This document shows positions 52,104 through 52,129 of a DNA stretch of 52,129 nt, piece by piece (position 1 is the stretch's first letter; the number at the start of each line of letters is the position of its first letter). Both the position numbers and the translations under genes were made by a program. Location of the stretch: assembly GCA_900764105.1 (NCBI GenBank), contig CAAFMS010000017.1:1-52129 (forward strand), written 5' to 3'. Source of the stretch: Clostridia bacterium (lineage in GTDB: Bacteria; Bacillota; Clostridia; Christensenellales; Borkfalkiaceae). The notes beneath the pieces are model-generated. The model saw only the letters and a program-made list of their open reading frames with translations. It ran no database searches and was not told the origin of the DNA.

Positions 52104-52129
52104 AATGGTTATATAATCTGTATCTTATA

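Overview
The window reads as chromosome from a Gram-positive anaerobe of the Clostridia type, probably a gut-associated plant-glycan degrader; this is inference. Supporting signs are strong Shine-Dalgarno sites, many Cys-anchored lipoproteins, YesM/YesN signalling with LplB/LplC-type permeases, and many family-assigned glycoside hydrolases. The exact taxon cannot be read from the sequence.

Left part (1-23,350, moderate GC): a solute-binding lipoprotein and a membrane-anchored LuxR-type regulator (407-3408) lie behind a promoter whose start site is covered by repeated GTATAC dyads. Facing them on the minus strand is an eight-gene import and hydrolysis operon (15160 down to 3625): solute-binding protein, two permeases, a BMP/PnrA-like lipoprotein, an Ig-like lipoprotein, then GH37, GH3 and GH31 glycosidases. 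A YesM/YesN two-component pair (18196-15329) sits upstream and is the likely regulator. Next come a PHP phosphoesterase gene and a four-gene operon (23301-19824: PIG-L deacetylase, NagB-like isomerase, PfkB kinase, class II aldolase) that reads as a complete amino-sugar catabolic route.

Middle part (23,509-37,446, minus strand): a second saccharide operon with a DUF4838 fragment, an Ig-like lipoprotein, a 1276-residue secreted modular protein, two tiny genes that share an E-I-P-x-x-W-x-D-x-W motif, a six-hairpin glycosidase, a GH39-like enzyme, two paralogous Gfo/Idh/MocA oxidoreductases and an amidohydrolase. Its upstream end is cut off by an IS3-family remnant at about 37,443, so the native promoter appears lost.

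Right part (37,443-51,500, clearly AT-rich): a mosaic island of defence-type genes and mobile debris next to tRNA-Asn and an rRNA operon end. It holds (a) a helicase / DarT-like ADP-ribosyltransferase / ADP-ribosylglycohydrolase operon, (b) a TPR protein and an AlbA/Schlafen-type ATP-binding protein, (c) a decapitated serine recombinase fused to another gene fragment, (d) a nucleotidyltransferase / Abi-like HEPN / 685-residue unknown operon, (e) a decayed second copy of the helicase start, and (f) an IS3 element. Two diverged copies of one small gene bracket (d)-(f). The two operons (a) and (d) are the best candidates for undescribed conflict systems.

The right end carries tRNA-Asn, two tandem 120-bp units with tRNA-like folds, and 5S rRNA, all on the minus strand.
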